A stretch of 5,607 nt of DNA from Fidelibacterota bacterium SCGC AAA003-L08 (GTDB lineage Bacteria; Fidelibacterota; Marinisomatia; SCGC-AAA003-L08; D37C17), in the NCBI GenBank assembly GCA_000405805.1, contig ASPJ01000049.1:1-5607 (forward strand). Reading direction: 5' to 3'. The stretch's first letter is position 1. Every line of letters starts with the position of its first letter. Of this stretch, positions 1 through 5,589 are shown piece after piece. The translations under genes and the position numbers were made by a program. Under the pieces are notes generated by a model that was not told the DNA's origin, made no database searches, and saw only the letters and a program-made list of their open reading frames with translations.

Positions 1-1801
1 AAGATTTAGAAAAAATATTACTGAAGAGTCTTTGAATGATGGAGTTATTAAACTTCCTGAATTTACTACAGTAGATGAATTAGCAAGGTCAATGAATGTA
101 AAGGTCCAAGAGGTTATCAAGGTTTGTATGGATTTAGGTTTAATGGTTACTATAAATCAGCGTTTAGATTTTGACACTATGATTATGGTTGCCGATGAAT
201 TTGATTATTCTATTGAAAGTATAGAGGAATATAAAGAGGATATTATAGAGGAGAGTTTTACTGAAGAGGATATGGGTGATATGCTCCCTCGGCCTCCAGT
301 TGTCACTGTTATGGGACATGTGGATCATGGAAAAACTTCATTGCTCGATTACATAAGAGAAGAGAATGTTGTTGCTGGAGAATCTGGTGGAATAACGCAG
401 CATATAGGTGCATATGAAGTTATAGTTGATAAGGATAAGAAAATAACATTTTTAGACACTCCCGGTCATGCAGCGTTTACAGCCATGAGGGCAAGAGGGG
501 CTCAGGTAACAGATATTGCTATAATAATAATTGCTGCAGATGATAATGTTAAACCTCAAACTATTGAAGCAATTGATCATGCTAAAGCAGCGTCAGTACC
601 GATGATTTTTGCTATTAATAAAGCAGACTTGCCCGAGGCTGATGTTGAAAAAATTAAAAAAAGCTTATCTGAAATTAATGTTTTAGTTGAAGATTGGGGT
701 GGAAAGTATCAATCTCAGATAATTTCAGCTAAAACAGGTCAAGGCATTGATGAGCTGCTTGAAAAAGTACTTTTAGAAGCTGACCTTATGGATTTAAAAG
801 CTTCAAGGGATATCCCTGCTCAAGGAGTTATTGTTGAGTCAAAACTAGATAAAGGGCTGGGCCCAATAGCCACAATATTGGTTAATAGAGGAACTTTAAA
901 AAAAGGCGATATGTTTTTGTGTGGTACTCAGTATGATAAAGTAAGAGGTCTCTTGAATGAAAGAAATCAACCTGTTTCTGAGGCTTATCCATCTGACCCT
1001 ATACAAGTCTTAGGATTTTCTGAGGTTCCAAATGCAGGTGAATTACTCACAATAATGATTAATGATAAGGAAGCTAAGAAAATATCCGCAGAACGTACGA
1101 GATTAAAGAGGGAGGCTGAGCAGAGGAGATATAGAAAAGTGACTTTGGATCAGATTGGGCAAGAAATATCTGAAGGGCAATTACAGGAATTAAACATTAT
1201 TTTAAAAGGTGATGTTGATGGTTCTATAGAAGCTGTAAGTGATGCTTTGATGTCTCTTTCCAATAATGAGGTTTCTGTTAAAATAATTCATAGATCCGTA
1301 GGTATGATAACCGAGAATGATATATCTCTAGCAAACGCATCAGACGCAGTTATTTTGGCATTCAATGTTTCTCTTTCCAATGAAGCTAAAGCTTTATCTA
1401 ATGAATATAAAGTTGAGATTAGAAATTATTCAATTATATATGAAGTCGTTAATGATATCAAACTAGCATTAGAAGGATTGCTTAAGCCTGATACAATTGA
1501 AGAGGTTTTAGGGGTGGCAGAAGTCAGAGATATATTTAAGGTGCCAAAATTAGGTGTTATTGCAGGCTGCATGGTTAAAGAAGGTAAAGTTATCAGGAAT
1601 TCTCTTTTAAGATTAAAAAGAGATGGTGAAACTGTGAATGAAGGAAAAATCACATCGTTGAAAAGATTTAAAGATGATGTTGCTGAAGTCTTAGAAGGTT
1701 TTGAATGTGGTATAGGAATTGAAGGTGTAAAGGATTATCAGAATGAAGATTTAATTGAAGTGTATGAGATAAAGGAAGAGAAGAGGAAATTAGTATATTA
1801 A
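1..1801 (+). CDS. infB: Translation initiation factor IF-2, 5'-partial
   Basis: IF-2 is the cytoplasmic GTPase that places initiator fMet-tRNA on the 30S subunit and promotes 50S joining. Counting from the TTG codon at 32, an IF2_N-type module lies at residues 7-62 (LPEF..VDELA, then INQRLDFD). The G domain follows with G1 GHVDHGKT 95-102, G2 GGITQHIG 119-126, G3 DTPGH 142-146, G4 NKAD 196-199 and G5 SAK 232-234. Beta-barrel domain II (GVIVESKLDKGLGP), domain III and the C-terminal fMet-tRNA-binding barrel (KVPKLGVIAGC, then GFECGIGI) are all present. The frame is open from the first full codon at position 2, reading RFRKNITEES before that TTG. IF-2 proteins usually run about 700-900 residues, so I treat TTG 32 as internal and the gene as cut by the window edge. 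It stops with TAA directly before rbfA. G-domain motifs are intact and nothing suggests decay. Confidence 0.97.
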   Translation, partial: RFRKNITEESLNDGVIKLPEFTTVDELARSMNVKVQEVIKVCMDLGLMVTINQRLDFDTMIMVADEFDYSIESIEEYKEDIIEESFTEEDMGDMLPRPPVVTVMGHVDHGKTSLLDYIREENVVAGESGGITQHIGAYEVIVDKDKKITFLDTPGHAAFTAMRARGAQVTDIAIIIIAADDNVKPQTIEAIDHAKAASVPMIFAINKADLPEADVEKIKKSLSEINVLVEDWGGKYQSQIISAKTGQGIDELLEKVLLEADLMDLKASRDIPAQGVIVESKLDKGLGPIATILVNRGTLKKGDMFLCGTQYDKVRGLLNERNQPVSEAYPSDPIQVLGFSEVPNAGELLTIMINDKEAKKISAERTRLKREAEQRRYRKVTLDQIGQEISEGQLQELNIILKGDVDGSIEAVSDALMSLSNNEVSVKIIHRSVGMITENDISLANASDAVILAFNVSLSNEAKALSNEYKVEIRNYSIIYEVVNDIKLALEGLLKPDTIEEVLGVAEVRDIFKVPKLGVIAGCMVKEGKVIRNSLLRLKRDGETVNEGKITSLKRFKDDVAEVLEGFECGIGIEGVKDYQNEDLIEVYEIKEEKRKLVY

Positions 1802-2161
1802 TTGTTTAATCAACGTCCATTCAAAAGATCAGATAGAGTCTCTGACGAAGTCAGACTAGCTATATCTGAGGTTCTATTAAAAAATATCTCTATAATAAAA
1901 GATGGCTTAATCACAATAACAAAAGTAGACATGTCTAAGGATTTAAGATATGCCAAAGTATTATTCAGTCATATTGGCACAGGGGTTTCCTCTAAAGAAT
2001 TAGAAAAACAACTTAATTATAGTAAGAGCAAAATTAGATATTATATAGGCAATCTCCTGGAAACACAATATGTGCCTCAGATTAATTTTGAATTTGATAA
2101 GAAATATGAAAAATCAGCCAGAATAGAAAGTTTGCTAAGCAAGATTAAAAAAAATAAATGA
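1802..2161 (+). CDS. rbfA: 30S ribosome-binding factor A
   Basis: RbfA is a small KH-fold protein that binds the 30S subunit late in assembly and assists 16S rRNA 5'-end maturation. The 119-residue length is normal for the family. Visible family signatures are RSDRVSDEVRLAISEVL (9-25), the central ITITKVDMSKDLRYAKVLFS strand-turn-strand (37-56), and the C-terminal IRYYIGNLLETQYVPQINFEFD with KYEKSARIESLLSKI (78-115). The TTG start at 1802 follows the infB TAA with no gap. It is the only start that keeps the conserved N-terminal helix, since the next Met codon would remove it. A purine-rich AGAGG lies about 15 bases upstream inside infB, so translation is probably coupled to infB. Its TGA stop overlaps the truB ATG. 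Confidence 0.95.
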   Translation: MFNQRPFKRSDRVSDEVRLAISEVLLKNISIIKDGLITITKVDMSKDLRYAKVLFSHIGTGVSSKELEKQLNYSKSKIRYYIGNLLETQYVPQINFEFDKKYEKSARIESLLSKIKKNK

Positions 2162-2826
2162 ATACAACATATTCAATATGGAAACCTGTAGATATGTTTT
2201 CTACCGATATAGTTAAGATTGCTAAAAATAAAATAGGATTGAAGAATAAGGTTGGTCATGCAGGAACCCTTGATCCTTTTGCTGAAGGAGTTTTGATTCT
2301 CTGTTTTGGCCAGCACACTAAGAATGTCTCTGAGATAATGGCTATGCAAAAGAAATACTTAGCTAAAATTAAACTAGGCATTGAAACTGATACTTTAGAT
2401 AGAACAGGCTCTATATATAAGCAGTCTGAAATCCCTTGTTTTAATGAACAGGAAATTCTTAAAGTGCTTGATAGTTTTATTGGAACTGTAAAACAGACAC
2501 CTCCACCGTTTTCAGCTTTAAAATTGAATGGAAAATGTTTATATGAATATGCTCGATTAGGGATTAGAATCATCAAAAAATCTAGAAGCATAAATATAAA
2601 TTCTATTAAGCTTATTGAGTATAGCTCTAACTCTATTACAGTTGAAATATCATGTGGATCTGGTACATATATCAGGAGTCTGGCTGCTGATATAGCTAGA
2701 AAATTAGGCACACATGGATACTTGGAAGAACTGAAAAGGCTAAGCGTAGGTGAGTATAATAGGGAAAACAGCCTGACGCTTGAAGTTGTTTTATTAGAAA
2801 ACCTCCTTAGAATAGGCATATTTTGA
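2158..2826 (+). CDS. truB: tRNA pseudouridine(55) synthase TruB, catalytic domain only; C-terminal end possibly chimeric
   Basis: TruB isomerises U55 of the tRNA T-loop to pseudouridine. Core motifs are complete: GHAGTLDPFAEGVL with the catalytic Asp39, KKYLAKIKLGIETDTLDRTG around Tyr67, QTPPPFSALKLNGKCLYEYAR (113-133), and GSGTYIRSLAADIA with Arg173. The LKRLSVGEYNRENSLTLE segment (192-209) matches the usual end of the catalytic domain. At 222 residues it lacks the C-terminal PUA domain of the ~310-residue E. coli and Bacillus enzymes. Short TruBs of this kind are known in Bacteroidetes-like lineages. The ATG overlaps the rbfA TGA as ATGA and has no clear Shine-Dalgarno sequence, so coupled translation is likely. 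Oddity: the last ~13 residues (from VVLLENLL) are encoded opposite recognisable glycosyltransferase sequence, so the native 3' end and stop may have been replaced. Function should survive, because the catalytic core is intact. Confidence 0.93.
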   Translation: MNTTYSIWKPVDMFSTDIVKIAKNKIGLKNKVGHAGTLDPFAEGVLILCFGQHTKNVSEIMAMQKKYLAKIKLGIETDTLDRTGSIYKQSEIPCFNEQEILKVLDSFIGTVKQTPPPFSALKLNGKCLYEYARLGIRIIKKSRSININSIKLIEYSSNSITVEISCGSGTYIRSLAADIARKLGTHGYLEELKRLSVGEYNRENSLTLEVVLLENLLRIGIF

Positions 2827-3170
2827 CTAAAATCACGTCTTCCTATAACAATCTCTATATCTTTATCTGTATTAATAAAATCTTTTATATAGATAGGGTC
2901 GTGCTGTAAATCAGCATCTATAGTAATCGCGTGCGTATAATTTCTTTTAAATGCATAATTCAATGCTTTTTTTAAAGAATACCCCTTCCCTTTATTGCCA
3001 TCATTCCTCAATAGAGAAATAGCATCGCTTGATGAAGTAATTTTCAAAGAATCAAAAGACCCGTCATCTACAACCACTATATCTATATCATGACTGGATA
3101 CAATATTATCAATCAAAATATTGATAAACTTATTATCGTTAAAACAAGGAATAATTAAAATTGATTTCAT
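2775..3170 (-). pseudogene. Family 2 glycosyltransferase, C-terminally truncated
   Basis: The N-terminal ~132 residues are a clear GT-A fold family 2 glycosyltransferase of the dolichyl-phosphate-mannose-synthase-like group. These enzymes transfer a sugar from a nucleotide donor to a lipid or glycan acceptor at the inner membrane. Motifs are IIPCFND (6-12), VVVDDGS (32-38), NKGKGYSLKKAL (59-70), the metal/donor-binding DADLQHDP (85-92) and IVIGRRDF (107-114), then MPILRRFSNKTTSS (118-131). In this family that last segment should be followed by a DSQ-GFR-type acceptor region and roughly 100 more residues. Instead the frame, although open to 2256 (304 residues in all), reads the antisense strand of truB and shows no family motif. 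The end given here (~2775) is the estimated limit of homology, not a stop codon. The ATG at 3170 lacks a clear Shine-Dalgarno sequence. The gene is probably non-functional as it stands, or is the product of a chimeric join. Confidence 0.7.
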
Positions 3171-3239
3171 AAGATAGTATTTATAAAATAAAGAATATTT
3201 TCATATAGTAATTTAAGAAATATTTATTAAGTTATATTT

Positions 3240-3539
3240 ATGAAAGTAAACAGAAATGAACCTTGCTCATGTGGTAGTGGGAAAAAATACAAACACTGTT
3301 GTGCTGGAAAATCTAATCTAAAGGATAAATCTAAATTAGGCTTTCTACTTATAGCTTTAGCTGTCATAGGATCTTTCGGTTGGTTTGCATACGATTATGC
3401 AAATGAAATATATATTGATGTATTAAAGTTTGATTTTCGTAAAAAAGAATACAGATACGAATCCTATCAGTGTAATAACCCAAAGTGTACTATTGAGCAT
3501 ACCAGGAGGATACTGGTCATCCCAGAACCCTTAAAATAG
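3240..3539 (+). CDS. Small SEC-C zinc-motif protein with one membrane segment
   Basis: This 99-residue protein begins with a canonical SEC-C motif, RNEPCSCGSGKKYKHCC. Cys9, Cys11, Cys20 and Cys21 (or His19) form the zinc site best known from the SecA C-terminus, where it contacts SecB and ribosomes. A charged linker (24-32) leads to a hydrophobic span at about 33-50 (LGFLLIALAVIGSFGWFAY) that should cross the membrane once. With K/R-rich sequence before it, the SEC-C end is predicted to be cytoplasmic. The tail is charged and holds a second possible metal site, Cys78-x4-Cys83-x3-His87, before ending in VIPEPLK. ATG 3240 sits directly before the motif. No Shine-Dalgarno sequence is visible upstream in the AT-rich 3171-3239 gap, which it shares with the divergent glycosyltransferase. 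I recognise the motif but not a named family for the whole protein; its role is unknown. Confidence 0.8.
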   Translation: MKVNRNEPCSCGSGKKYKHCCAGKSNLKDKSKLGFLLIALAVIGSFGWFAYDYANEIYIDVLKFDFRKKEYRYESYQCNNPKCTIEHTRRILVIPEPLK

Positions 3540-3541
3540 AA

Positions 3542-3641
3542 TTAGTTTAACAATAGCCTACGATATTTTTTAATACTCTCAGTATCTCTTTTTACATCTT
3601 TATCAGTTTTCTTTAAAACATAGTATTAATATCTTGTCCAT
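3542..3641 (-). pseudogene. Possible remnant of a small gene behind a third copy of the leader
   Basis: Reading leftward, a copy of the shared leader (3645-3660) ends in AAGGA. Three bases later, ATG at 3641 opens MDKILILCFKEN, which stops at TGA 3603-3605. The first bases resemble the start of the neighbouring lipoprotein gene: both share AAGATATTA after the second codon. In a shifted frame the same strand then reads VLKKTDKDVKRDTESIKKYRRLLLN to TAA at 3542-3544, a coherent Lys/Arg-rich tail. A single frameshift would join the two pieces into a peptide of about 33 residues. It could be a decayed gene, a sequencing frameshift in a real small gene, or chance in AT-rich DNA. No function can be assigned. 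Confidence 0.3.
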
Positions 3642-3644
3642 CGT

Positions 3645-3660
3645 TCCTTAGTAGTTGATT
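3645..3660 (-). repeat. Leader repeat copy A
   Basis: On the minus strand this is the 16-bp element AATCAACTACTAAGGA. It matches the leaders of the genes starting at 4036 and 5320 except at two variable positions. It lies just past the stop of the 124-residue lipoprotein gene and three bases before ATG 3641. Confidence 0.5.
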
Positions 3661-3661
3661 T

Positions 3662-4036
3662 CTATTTATTTCCTTCTTCAAGTGTTCCAGAGAATCGATA
3701 GGTTTCTACATCATATATCACAGTATGCCCAGCACCACCACCCATTTCATCCGTGCTTGTGGCAGTGATTGTGCCAGTTTGACCTCTCCAATCTACATTT
3801 AATTCAAATTCCCAGTTTTTTTGGACTGTTTCAGATAATGAAAGGTATCCACTCTCTTCAAGTTCGTAAATATCTGAAGGATAGTCGCCACCCATTTCCT
3901 GTTGATAAATCGCAGCTTTTTGATGTATATTTTTGATTGTTATTTTTGCTTCTGAAGCATAGCCTTTATTTACATACTCAAAATAAGTACTGCATCCAAA
4001 CAGTGATAGAGATAGTACTACTAATATCTTTTTCAT
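3662..4036 (-). CDS. Lipoprotein with a pilin/pseudopilin-like head domain
   Basis: This 124-residue protein has a lipoprotein signal: Lys2-Lys3, a hydrophobic stretch 4-12 and the lipobox LFGC with Cys15 as the predicted lipidated residue. The mature part starts with a helix, SEAKITIKNIHQKAAIYQQ, then MGGDYPSDIYELEESGYL (about 28-65). This is the pattern of the second half of the type IV pilin/type II secretion pseudopilin N-terminal helix and the following loop. The C-terminal strands (GTITATSTDEMGGGAGHTVIYDVETYRFSGT) also resemble pilin beta-sheet ends. The prepilin FTLIE-type N-terminus is absent, so it would be lipid-anchored in the envelope and not assembled by its helix. ATG 4036 is preceded by AAGGAGG, the best ribosome-binding site in the window. 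It lies 51 bases downstream of the 191-residue gene on the same strand. The pilin-like assignment is inference from pattern; the lipoprotein call is firm. Confidence 0.8.
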   Translation of the reverse strand: MKKILVVLSLSLFGCSTYFEYVNKGYASEAKITIKNIHQKAAIYQQEMGGDYPSDIYELEESGYLSLSETVQKNWEFELNVDWRGQTGTITATSTDEMGGGAGHTVIYDVETYRFSGTLEEGNK

Positions 4037-4042
4037 ATTTCC

Positions 4043-4058
4043 TCCTTGGTAGTTAATT
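4043..4058 (-). promoter_or_regulatory. Leader repeat copy B with strong Shine-Dalgarno sequence
   Basis: The minus strand reads AATTAACTACCAAGGA, continuing as GGAAAT to ATG 4036. It contains a full AAGGAGG Shine-Dalgarno sequence. The same 16-bp block, differing at single positions, precedes the gene at 5320 and the broken frame at 3641. The conservation reaches about ten bases upstream of the Shine-Dalgarno sequence, further than ribosome pairing alone needs. Confidence 0.6.
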
Positions 4059-4087
4059 AATGTATTTGCTGATTGAGCATGATATTA

Positions 4088-4663
4088 TTAGTAAGAACTA
4101 GTAACTACTATTATTGCGGTTAATGTCCCTAGAGCACCTCCAATATTAACAGAATTTTTTTTAACCTCTAAAGCACCAACTTTATATCCATTATCATAAT
4201 CAAGATTACAATTAGCATCGCAATCATAACATTCATTAACTGGTTTAGTAGGACTTCCATTAGCAACTATAGCATATGAAATACCCCACCCTATTATTCC
4301 TAAAGCAAAACCACCAAAAAAGCCACCTAACATTTCTCCACCTGAATTAATTGACTGTCCAGATTTATATCCATTATTATAGCAATTTAAAACTGGAGAA
4401 GAATTAATTATGTTGAAATTTTTATTAGTATTTCCAAATGTTCTGCTATTAGGTAATTTCTCTATTCCTATCTTATCTATCTCAGAATAAGAGTAAGTCA
4501 ATATAGAACCTCCTAAAAGTTCAATTTTAATATTTTCATTGATATTGTTCTCAATAATTCTACCTTTGATAATATCACCATTTTTTAACTTCAAAATATC
4601 TATATCTTCTGAAAATGATATTGATATAAAGAATACTATTAATATGTTTTTTGCTAATTTCAT
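4088..4663 (-). CDS. Secreted protein with N-terminal beta-rich domain and duplicated glycine-zipper units
   Basis: This 191-residue protein starts with a signal peptide (Lys-positive start, hydrophobic 7-17, likely cleaved after SFS at 18). Residues 23-69 (LKLKNGDIIKGRIIEN, then IKIELLGGSILTYSYSEIDKIGIE) form a short beta-rich domain of a type common in exported proteins of Bacteroidetes-like bacteria; no enzymatic function is known to me. After a polar Asn/Ser linker come two similar units. One is CYNNGYKSGQ (94-103) followed by a glycine-rich hydrophobic stretch GGEMLGGFFGGFALGIIGWGISYAIV (108-133). The other is CNLDYDNGYKVGAL (152-165) followed by NIGGALGTLTAIIVV (173-187). Cys145, Cys148 and Cys152 cluster between them and could form disulfides or bind metal. 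The glycine-zipper stretches suggest membrane insertion or oligomerisation. ATG 4663 lies 12 bases after the upstream gene's stop, with a weak AAGGGT ribosome site, so the two are probably co-transcribed. Confidence 0.8.
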   Translation of the reverse strand: MKLAKNILIVFFISISFSEDIDILKLKNGDIIKGRIIENNINENIKIELLGGSILTYSYSEIDKIGIEKLPNSRTFGNTNKNFNIINSSPVLNCYNNGYKSGQSINSGGEMLGGFFGGFALGIIGWGISYAIVANGSPTKPVNECYDCDANCNLDYDNGYKVGALEVKKNSVNIGGALGTLTAIIVVTSSY

Positions 4664-4675
4664 ATTTACCCTTAT

Positions 4676-5320
4676 TTAATTACAAGATGATAATCCTATT
4701 ATGATCTGTTTAATAAGTTCAGAAGAAGCCTCTTCTGTAACATCTTCATATCCTACTAATGCACGACTCTTTAAAAGTCCTGTTTTACTAATCCCAACTA
4801 CAATTGATTCCTCTACATTAGTTGAAAAAGAACATAATACATCTCCCAATACACTATTAAGCACTGATACTTCTCCATTTATAATAGCACGAAAATCCTC
4901 TTTTACCATAGCCTGTCCAATTAATCCCCCTACTAAAATTCCTGCAGCCGCTGCACTTCCACTAGTATGTCTATATACATCAAAATATTTTAATTCAAAT
5001 TGAATCATGAAATCTGATTCATTTTTATGCTGCATAAGTTGAAACCCTGGGCTTTTAGCTAAATTATTTACGATATTTTGTTTAAGATAATCAGTAAAAG
5101 GGATAGGTAAATAATTATCTTCATTTACATCATGATGTATTCCTGGAAGGCCACTTCTATTTTTCATAATTACTTTGCTATGGCTATCAGTAAATTCAAA
5201 GAAAGCTCTTACATCTTTATTAATATCTACATTTACTAATTCAACAGGAGATAGTACAGGTTTAAGTGCGCATCCATTAAATATAGTTAAAATAGCTGTA
5301 AGTATAATTATATTTTTCAT
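4676..5320 (-). CDS. Lipoprotein with embedded glycine-zipper segment, unknown function
   Basis: This 214-residue protein carries a lipoprotein signal: Lys2, a hydrophobic stretch 4-14 and the lipobox FNGC with Cys17 as the lipidation site. The mature part has alternating strand/helix character: VRAFFEF (37-43), FTDYLKQNIVNNLAKSPGFQLM (75-96), then SDFMIQFELKYFDVYRH (102-118). Next come the small-residue stretch SGSAAAAGILVGGLIGQAMV (120-139) and two more strands, AIINGEVSVLNS (145-156) and VLCSFSTNVEES (161-172). The 'helix, then SDF-I-FELKYF strand' layout recalls envelope lipoproteins of the YajG or ABC-transport-auxiliary type, but I cannot assign a family. ATG 5320 has an AAAGGAG Shine-Dalgarno sequence within the shared leader, and a promoter lies about 50-80 bases upstream. 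It is the first gene of the leftward cluster. It contains an antisense open frame that I regard as a shadow. Confidence 0.8.
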   Translation of the reverse strand: MKNIIILTAILTIFNGCALKPVLSPVELVNVDINKDVRAFFEFTDSHSKVIMKNRSGLPGIHHDVNEDNYLPIPFTDYLKQNIVNNLAKSPGFQLMQHKNESDFMIQFELKYFDVYRHTSGSAAAAGILVGGLIGQAMVKEDFRAIINGEVSVLNSVLGDVLCSFSTNVEESIVVGISKTGLLKSRALVGYEDVTEEASSELIKQIIIGLSSCN

Positions 5321-5326
5321 ATCTAC

Positions 5327-5342
5327 TCCTTTGTAGTTAATT
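5327..5342 (-). promoter_or_regulatory. Leader repeat copy C with Shine-Dalgarno sequence
   Basis: The minus strand reads GAATTAACTACAAAGGA; the 16-bp core starts at its second base. It then continues GTAGAT to ATG 5320. The match to the leader at 4043-4058 can be extended upstream: the minus strand reads CATT before both elements, with a one-base insertion here. Confidence 0.6.
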
Positions 5343-5371
5343 CAATGAATATAAATGATTACTAATTATAT

Positions 5372-5401
5372 AGTATAAATAATAATGAGGGGTTTAGGCA
5401 A
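5372..5401 (-). promoter_or_regulatory. Candidate sigma70-type promoter for the leftward cluster
   Basis: On the minus strand a TTGCCT -35 box (5396-5401, 4 of 6 consensus) and a TATACT -10 box (5372-5377, 5 of 6) are separated by 18 bases. Transcription would begin near 5365, giving a leader of about 45 bases before ATG 5320 that contains the shared repeat. The region is AT-rich, so chance matches are possible. An overlapping TATAAT just downstream lacks a good -35. Confidence 0.45.
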
Positions 5402-5480
5402 AACAAATGATTAATGGTTTTGTGATGGGGGTATGGTTATTATCTCCCACTTTATAATTATAAGAACTACTAAATAATAA

Positions 5481-5507
5481 TTGGGGTATTCCATTTGGGG
5501 TATTCCA
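5481..5507. repeat. Tandem pair of 13-bp repeats, TTGGGGTATTCCA
   Basis: TTGGGGTATTCCA occurs at 5481-5493 and again, identically, at 5495-5507, with a one-base spacer (period 14). It lies about 80 bases upstream of the candidate promoter, between it and the terminator at the right edge. Its G-run stands out from the AT-rich surroundings. It may be a regulator-binding pair or a simple slippage duplication. Confidence 0.6.
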
Positions 5508-5556
5508 CCACCCATTTAATGTTATATTTGATTATAAATGAGTAATTAGCTTATAA

Positions 5557-5588
5557 ATAAAAAACCCCTCTAATAATAGAAGGGTTCC
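5557..5588 (-). terminator. Rho-independent terminator, leftward
   Basis: In minus-strand RNA the stem AACCCUUC (5588-5581) pairs with GAGGGGUU (5570-5563), eight pairs including one U-G wobble, around an eight-base AU-rich loop. The U-rich tail starts in the stem end and continues as UUUUAUUUAU. On the + strand the same stem would contain a C-A mismatch and lack a downstream U-run. It therefore terminates a transcript entering from the right edge. Confidence 0.8.
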
Positions 5589-5589
5589 T

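Noticed and set aside
32..34. TTG at 32 as the true infB start
   Set aside because: The frame is open to the left edge, and IF-2 proteins normally have a longer N-terminal region before this module.
1426..1653. 75-codon minus-strand frame inside infB
   Set aside because: It is antisense to the conserved IF-2 C-terminal domains and has no recognisable motif or ribosome site; a shadow.
2256..2774. Leftward continuation of the glycosyltransferase frame as one 304-residue protein
   Set aside because: This stretch is the antisense of the conserved truB core and shows none of the expected GT2 C-terminal motifs. The real GT homology ends near 2775.
4701..5003. 100-codon plus-strand frame inside the 214-residue lipoprotein gene
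   Set aside because: The opposite strand has a lipobox, a Shine-Dalgarno sequence and a promoter. This frame is Ser/Thr/Pro-rich with no motif, typical of antisense reading.
5452..5463. Perfect 12-bp palindrome TTATAATTATAA
   Set aside because: It is purely A/T in AT-rich DNA and does not extend outward, so it is likely chance.
5508..5516. Similarity of ACCACCCAT to sequence in the 124-residue lipoprotein gene near 3738 and 3889
   Set aside because: The match is about ten bases and falls in Met-Gly-Gly codons in the gene; no wider repeat was found.
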